A stretch of DNA of 64,000 nt from Terrisporobacter glycolicus ATCC 14880 = DSM 1288 (GTDB lineage: Bacteria > Bacillota > Clostridia > Peptostreptococcales > Peptostreptococcaceae): contig NZ_CP117523.1 in assembly GCF_036812735.1 (NCBI RefSeq), positions 1,364,001 through 1,428,000 of the forward strand, written 5' to 3'. Below, in pieces: positions 63,988 through 64,000 of this stretch (position 1 is the first letter of the stretch; the number at the start of each line of letters is the position of its first letter). The position numbers and the translations under genes are program-made. The notes below the pieces were generated by a model that saw only the letters and a program-made list of their open reading frames with translations, ran no database searches and was not told the origin of the DNA.

Positions 63988-64000
63988 ATGAATATTATAA
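63988..64000 (+). CDS. Start of a downstream gene, cut by the window end
   Basis: ATG AAT ATT ATA preceded by AAGGAA at about 7 bases and by the palindrome-covered promoter. Only four codons are visible, so no product can be named. Confidence 0.35.

Overview
The window is AT-rich (roughly 70 % A+T by eye) with Gram-positive gene organisation. Strong AGGAGG-type ribosome sites, frequent TTG/GTG starts, many hairpin-plus-T-run terminators and transcription-attenuating riboswitches point to an anaerobic Clostridia member (Clostridium or Peptostreptococcaceae type). Supporting genes are an [FeFe]-hydrogenase maturase (hydE), a B12-dependent class II ribonucleotide reductase, a MurE with the meso-diaminopimelate DNPR motif, sortase-type surface proteins and glycine, SAM-I and cobalamin riboswitches. 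The species cannot be fixed from the sequence. I see no prophage, integrase, transposase, CRISPR array, rRNA or tRNA.

Layout. 0.1-3.4 kb: membrane-anchored pseudokinase, AI-2E-type exporter, bactofilin-like envelope protein. 3.6-5.5 kb: glycine riboswitch and AGCS amino-acid/Na+ symporter. 5.6-11.5 kb: triple-PepSY secreted protein, an orphan phage-type family B DNA polymerase, a CarD-family regulator, a pentapeptide-repeat potassium channel and a D,D-carboxypeptidase. 11.6-20.1 kb: the conserved rpsB-tsf-pyrH-frr-uppS-cdsA-dxr-rseP-ispG block (translation, undecaprenyl and phospholipid synthesis, MEP isoprenoid pathway), with a small PASTA-like ORF between frr and uppS. 20.2-26.4 kb: quaternary-amine-type ABC transporter with a fused permease/binding protein, nrdJ and hydE. 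26.9-31 kb: small membrane protein, lipoprotein and the SAM-riboswitch metNIQ operon. 31-38.6 kb: Ppx/GppA, 3-methyladenine glycosylase, ProC, a DUF1002 protein, a protein with an HsdR-N-like domain and a His/Cys metal-binding tail, a group 2 sigma factor and a LysR regulator.

38.9-44 kb is a tight five-gene envelope operon: diacylglycerol glycosyltransferase, polysaccharide deacetylase, flippase-like membrane protein, response regulator and histidine kinase. 44.2-51.6 kb is the most unusual part. A cobalamin riboswitch precedes a secreted DUF4430 protein and a 2022-residue wall-anchored protein that also starts with a DUF4430 domain. DUF4430 is the domain found at the C-terminus of vertebrate intrinsic factor and transcobalamin, so this looks like a surface system for capturing corrinoids, regulated by B12. 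The large protein carries two near-identical 840-bp tandem units.

51.7-56.3 kb: feoAB iron uptake divergent from a DtxR/MntR-family regulator, with a perfect palindrome between them, then murE. 56.4-58.4 kb: LysR regulator and a DUF2232 membrane protein. 58.5-63.8 kb: a complete dipeptide/nickel-type ABC operon behind a promoter and terminator-bearing leader. The window ends in a palindrome-overlapped promoter and the first codons of another gene.
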